Source: G021776435 sp046756245
GTDB lineage: Bacteria; Pseudomonadota; Alphaproteobacteria; Caulobacterales; Parvularculaceae
Length of the DNA: 14,618 nucleotides
Direction of reading: 5' to 3'
Assembly (NCBI GenBank): GCA_046756245.1
Contig: JBHHVZ010000070.1
Coordinates: forward strand, 1 to 14,618
The notes under the pieces were generated by a model, which was given only the letters and a program-made list of their open reading frames with translations, was not told the DNA's origin and searched no databases. Shown here one piece after another: positions 12,339 to 14,618 of the stretch. Each line of letters begins with the position of its first letter. Within the stretch, counting starts at the first letter, position 1. Both the position numbers and the translations under genes were made by a program.

Positions 12339-14507
12339 ATGGCTGAACCTCCGACATTCGAAGAGAGCGTCGAAACGACCGAACTCCCCGCCTATGAATC
12401 GGTGCTGGTCGCCGTTGACGCTTCCGATCACGCCAATCGCGCCGCCATCGAAGCGACAGCGATCGCCAAGACTTTCAACGCGCGAATGACGGCGACGCAT
12501 GTCTATGCGGCGAAGCTGCATGACTTGAGATTCCGCCAGATGGAGGGCGGGCTTCCCGAGCAATTCCGTGCGGAGAGCGAGCTCGAGCGTCAACGCGACG
12601 TGCATGACGATCTCATTACGCGCGGCCTTTCGATCATCACCGATTCCTATCTCGATCAGGCGGAAAAGACCTGCGAACAAGCGGCCCTCCCCTTCACGCG
12701 CCGCTCGCTTGAAGGAAAAAACTATCGGGCGCTGCTCGAGGAGACGAATTCAGACGCCTACGACCTCCTCGTTATGGGCGCGCTTGGCCTGGGCGCAGTG
12801 CCCGGCGAGCGCCTCGGCACGGTCTGCGATCGGGTGACCCGCCGGTCGGATATTGACGTGCTGGTGATCAAGGATCCGACTCGTCCCGTCAACGACGGGC
12901 CGATCGTCGTCGCTGTCGACGGATCGGCGCGCGCCTATGGCGGCCTGATGACGGCGCTCGCCCTGGCCAAGCATTGGGGCGTTCAGGTCGAGGCGATCGC
13001 CGCCTTCGATCCCTATTACCATTATGTCGCCTTCAATCGCATCGCCGGCGTGCTGTCCGAAGAAGCCGGCAAGGTGTTCCGCTTCGAAGAGCAGGAACAG
13101 CTTCACGAAGAGATCATCGATTCCGGCTTGGCGAAAATCTACCAGGGCCATCTGAGCGTCGCCCGGCATATCGCCGAAGAGTTTGACATGGAGGTGACCA
13201 CGACCCTGCTCGACGGCAAGCCGCATGCCGCGATCGAAAAATATCTGGCGAAGGCGAAGCCGTCGTTGCTCGTAGTCGGCAAAGTGGGAATTCACGCCGA
13301 TCCCGGCCTCGATATCGGCGGCACGACAGCCAATTTGCTGCGCAATGCATCGTGCTCGATTCTGCTCAGCCAGCGCGAGCACCAGCCCCGCGTCGATTTG
13401 ATCGCGGCAGAAACCGTTTCTTGGACCGAAGAAGCCGAACAGCGGATGAAGGCCGTGCCGTCATTTGTCTCCTCGATGGCGCGCATGGCGATCCTGCGAT
13501 ACGCCCAGGAAAAGGGACACACCGTCATCACCGAGCGCATCGTCGAGGAAGCAACCGAGAAATTAATGCCGCATCGCGCCGAAGAAGCCATGCAGCGGAT
13601 CGTGGACGCGCATGACGCCGGCGAGTTGCGCGCGGCCAAACAGGACGGTCCTCATTGGTCGGACGAGGCGAGCGCGCTCTTGGCGTCGATTGAGGACGAG
13701 TCGACGCGCGCCAATGTCGCAAAACGCGCCGAGAAGAAAGCGCGTCAACAAGACCGACAGACGGTGCTGCCCGCCGATGTCGCGAGTTTTCTTGAACCCG
13801 CCGCCGACGCCAGGCCTTTGCACTGGACGGCGCCGGCGCTGGCGCGGCTGACGCAAGTCCCCGCCGGCATGATGCGCGACGCCGTGAAGATGCGGGTCGA
13901 AGACTATGCGCGTCGGGAAGACCTGACTGAGATAACGCTTCACATCACGGAGATCGGCCTCGCGGAAGCCCGCCGCGAGATGGAAGCAATGACAACGGCT
14001 GATGTTTCGTCGCGCGTCAACAGCGACTCCCAACCGAACGCGGGAAAATGCCCGTTTGCAAGCGCAGTCGAAACTACAAATATTGGTTCAGCCGCGCCAT
14101 CGGAGAGCGACGGCATTCATTGCAATTGGACGTCAGAAGCAACAGCGCGCCTCGACGCCGTCCCAGAAGGTTTTTGCCGGGAAATGGTGATCAAAGCAGC
14201 TGAAACCATCGGCGGCGCCAAAGGCTTATCGGAAATTGACTCTGAGTTCATCGATCAACTTTTGGACACATTTCGCGCCGGCGCGGAAGCTGTGAGTGAG
14301 ACAATGCCCTGGGATCAGGATGCGAGAATTCGGGTTTCAAGGGCTCCTGACGGGGTGCGCGGCATGTTAATCCGCGAAATCGAAGATTGGGCTCGACGAA
14401 ACGCGCACGATCACGTCGATGAGGAGGCTGTAGACTGGGTCAAAGAGCAATGGATGGAACGCGGCGTCTTTCATCTAGATCCATCTGATCCAAGGAGCAG
14501 TTACTGA
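12339..14507 (+). CDS. Tandem universal stress protein with five C-terminal PCP_red-like repeats (722 aa)
   Basis: Soluble cytoplasmic protein. USP domain 1 spans about 19-178 and carries a perfect nucleotide-binding signature G-x2-G-x9-G-T (Gly147, Gly150, Gly160-Thr161). USP domain 2 spans about 188-345 and has a near version (Gly314, Gly317, Gly328-Thr329, one residue longer). Residues 361-706 contain five copies of a roughly 50-residue helical unit of the kind at the C-terminus of light-independent protochlorophyllide reductase BchB (W-T/S-xx-A, then VP-x-F/G-x-R, then a YA/WA helix). They start near 361, 439, 495, 596 and 657. Copy 2 is degenerate (IEDESTRANV replaces VPxxxR). Copies 1, 3, 4 and 5 keep Val-Pro or Ala-Pro before the second helix. 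CPF at 571 lies in a linker. The role is unknown. Sensing or scaffolding for the co-regulated redox cluster is inference. Confidence 0.88.
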   Translation: MAEPPTFEESVETTELPAYESVLVAVDASDHANRAAIEATAIAKTFNARMTATHVYAAKLHDLRFRQMEGGLPEQFRAESELERQRDVHDDLITRGLSIITDSYLDQAEKTCEQAALPFTRRSLEGKNYRALLEETNSDAYDLLVMGALGLGAVPGERLGTVCDRVTRRSDIDVLVIKDPTRPVNDGPIVVAVDGSARAYGGLMTALALAKHWGVQVEAIAAFDPYYHYVAFNRIAGVLSEEAGKVFRFEEQEQLHEEIIDSGLAKIYQGHLSVARHIAEEFDMEVTTTLLDGKPHAAIEKYLAKAKPSLLVVGKVGIHADPGLDIGGTTANLLRNASCSILLSQREHQPRVDLIAAETVSWTEEAEQRMKAVPSFVSSMARMAILRYAQEKGHTVITERIVEEATEKLMPHRAEEAMQRIVDAHDAGELRAAKQDGPHWSDEASALLASIEDESTRANVAKRAEKKARQQDRQTVLPADVASFLEPAADARPLHWTAPALARLTQVPAGMMRDAVKMRVEDYARREDLTEITLHITEIGLAEARREMEAMTTADVSSRVNSDSQPNAGKCPFASAVETTNIGSAAPSESDGIHCNWTSEATARLDAVPEGFCREMVIKAAETIGGAKGLSEIDSEFIDQLLDTFRAGAEAVSETMPWDQDARIRVSRAPDGVRGMLIREIEDWARRNAHDHVDEEAVDWVKEQWMERGVFHLDPSDPRSSY

Positions 14508-14542
14508 GCGGCTTGGCGTGCGGCAATGGAGACGACGAGTCG

Positions 14543-14618
14543 ATGAATGATTTGCTGTTGCTTGCGATCAATCTTACGCGGCGTTGCAATCTGGCCTGCG
14601 CGCACTGTTATCTGGATG
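14543..14618 (+). CDS. Radical SAM protein, N-terminal fragment cut by window edge
   Basis: The first 25 codons read MNDLLLLAINLTRRCNLACAHCYLD, containing the radical SAM CxxxCxxC [4Fe-4S] motif (Cys15, Cys19, Cys22) after a hydrophobic strand. The NLTRRCNLxCxHCY form is typical of SPASM/twitch-type enzymes, including haem d1 (NirJ-like) and peptide-modifying members, but the fragment is too short to choose. GGAG is 11 bases upstream of the ATG. The gene starts 35 bp after the USP/PCP_red stop and is probably in the same transcript. Confidence 0.85.
   Translation, partial: MNDLLLLAINLTRRCNLACAHCYLD

Noticed and set aside
1..14618. CRISPR arrays, tRNA or rRNA genes, riboswitches and phage attachment sites
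   Set aside because: I looked for regular short repeats, cloverleaf-like sequences and conserved RNA motifs by eye and saw none. A covariance-model scan was not possible here.

Overview
The window reads as a chromosomal accessory segment of a GC-rich Gram-negative bacterium, most likely an alphaproteobacterium. The grounds are an IS5-type transposase of the kind common there, an Fnr/FixK-type box, -24/-12 (sigma-54) promoters, and an outer-membrane beta-barrel next to secreted c-type cytochromes. No ribosomal or other phylogenetic marker is present, so the assignment stays tentative.

Layout: (1) 1-494, the 5' part of a probably decayed IS5-family element, cut by the window edge. (2) 644-6165, minus strand, a four-gene operon read from high to low coordinates: a 504-aa outer-membrane beta-barrel, a 926-aa secreted protein with an alpha-helical repeat region plus a C-terminal cytochrome c domain, a 240-aa dihaem cytochrome c and a 124-aa monohaem cytochrome c. 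(3) 6370-11782, minus strand, a five-gene operon: two tiny single-span membrane proteins (56 and 54 aa), a 610-aa divergent CydA-like (cytochrome bd superfamily) membrane protein, a 275-aa membrane-anchored dihaem cytochrome c, and a 798-aa membrane protein fusing three cytochrome c domains to an ethylbenzene-dehydrogenase-gamma-like haem b domain. (4) 11783-12150, a 368-bp divergent control region. (5) 12151-14507, plus strand: a 46-aa single-span membrane protein and a 722-aa protein with two universal stress domains followed by five PCP_red-like repeats. The first codons of a radical SAM protein reach the right edge.

Together the minus-strand genes look like one electron-transfer system: nine CXXCH haem c motifs in five proteins, a predicted haem b domain, a bd-like core without a CydB partner, and an outer-membrane barrel. 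The bd-like core has lost the canonical quinol loop and, by hand alignment, the residues matching E. coli CydA Glu99, His186 and Met393. It is therefore more likely to exchange electrons with the cytochromes c than with quinol. The substrate and direction of electron flow are not readable from sequence.

The strongest unifying signal is regulatory. Three good sigma-54 promoters (GG-N10-GC) precede the three transcription units, and a nearly identical palindrome, TTGAA-N7-TTCAA, lies about 100-160 bp upstream of each start, where sigma-54 activators bind. All three units therefore look like one regulon under one enhancer-binding protein not encoded here. An Fnr/FixK-type box in the divergent region suggests additional oxygen control. 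I regard this sigma-54-controlled cytochrome/bd-like/USP-PCP_red cluster as the candidate undescribed system.
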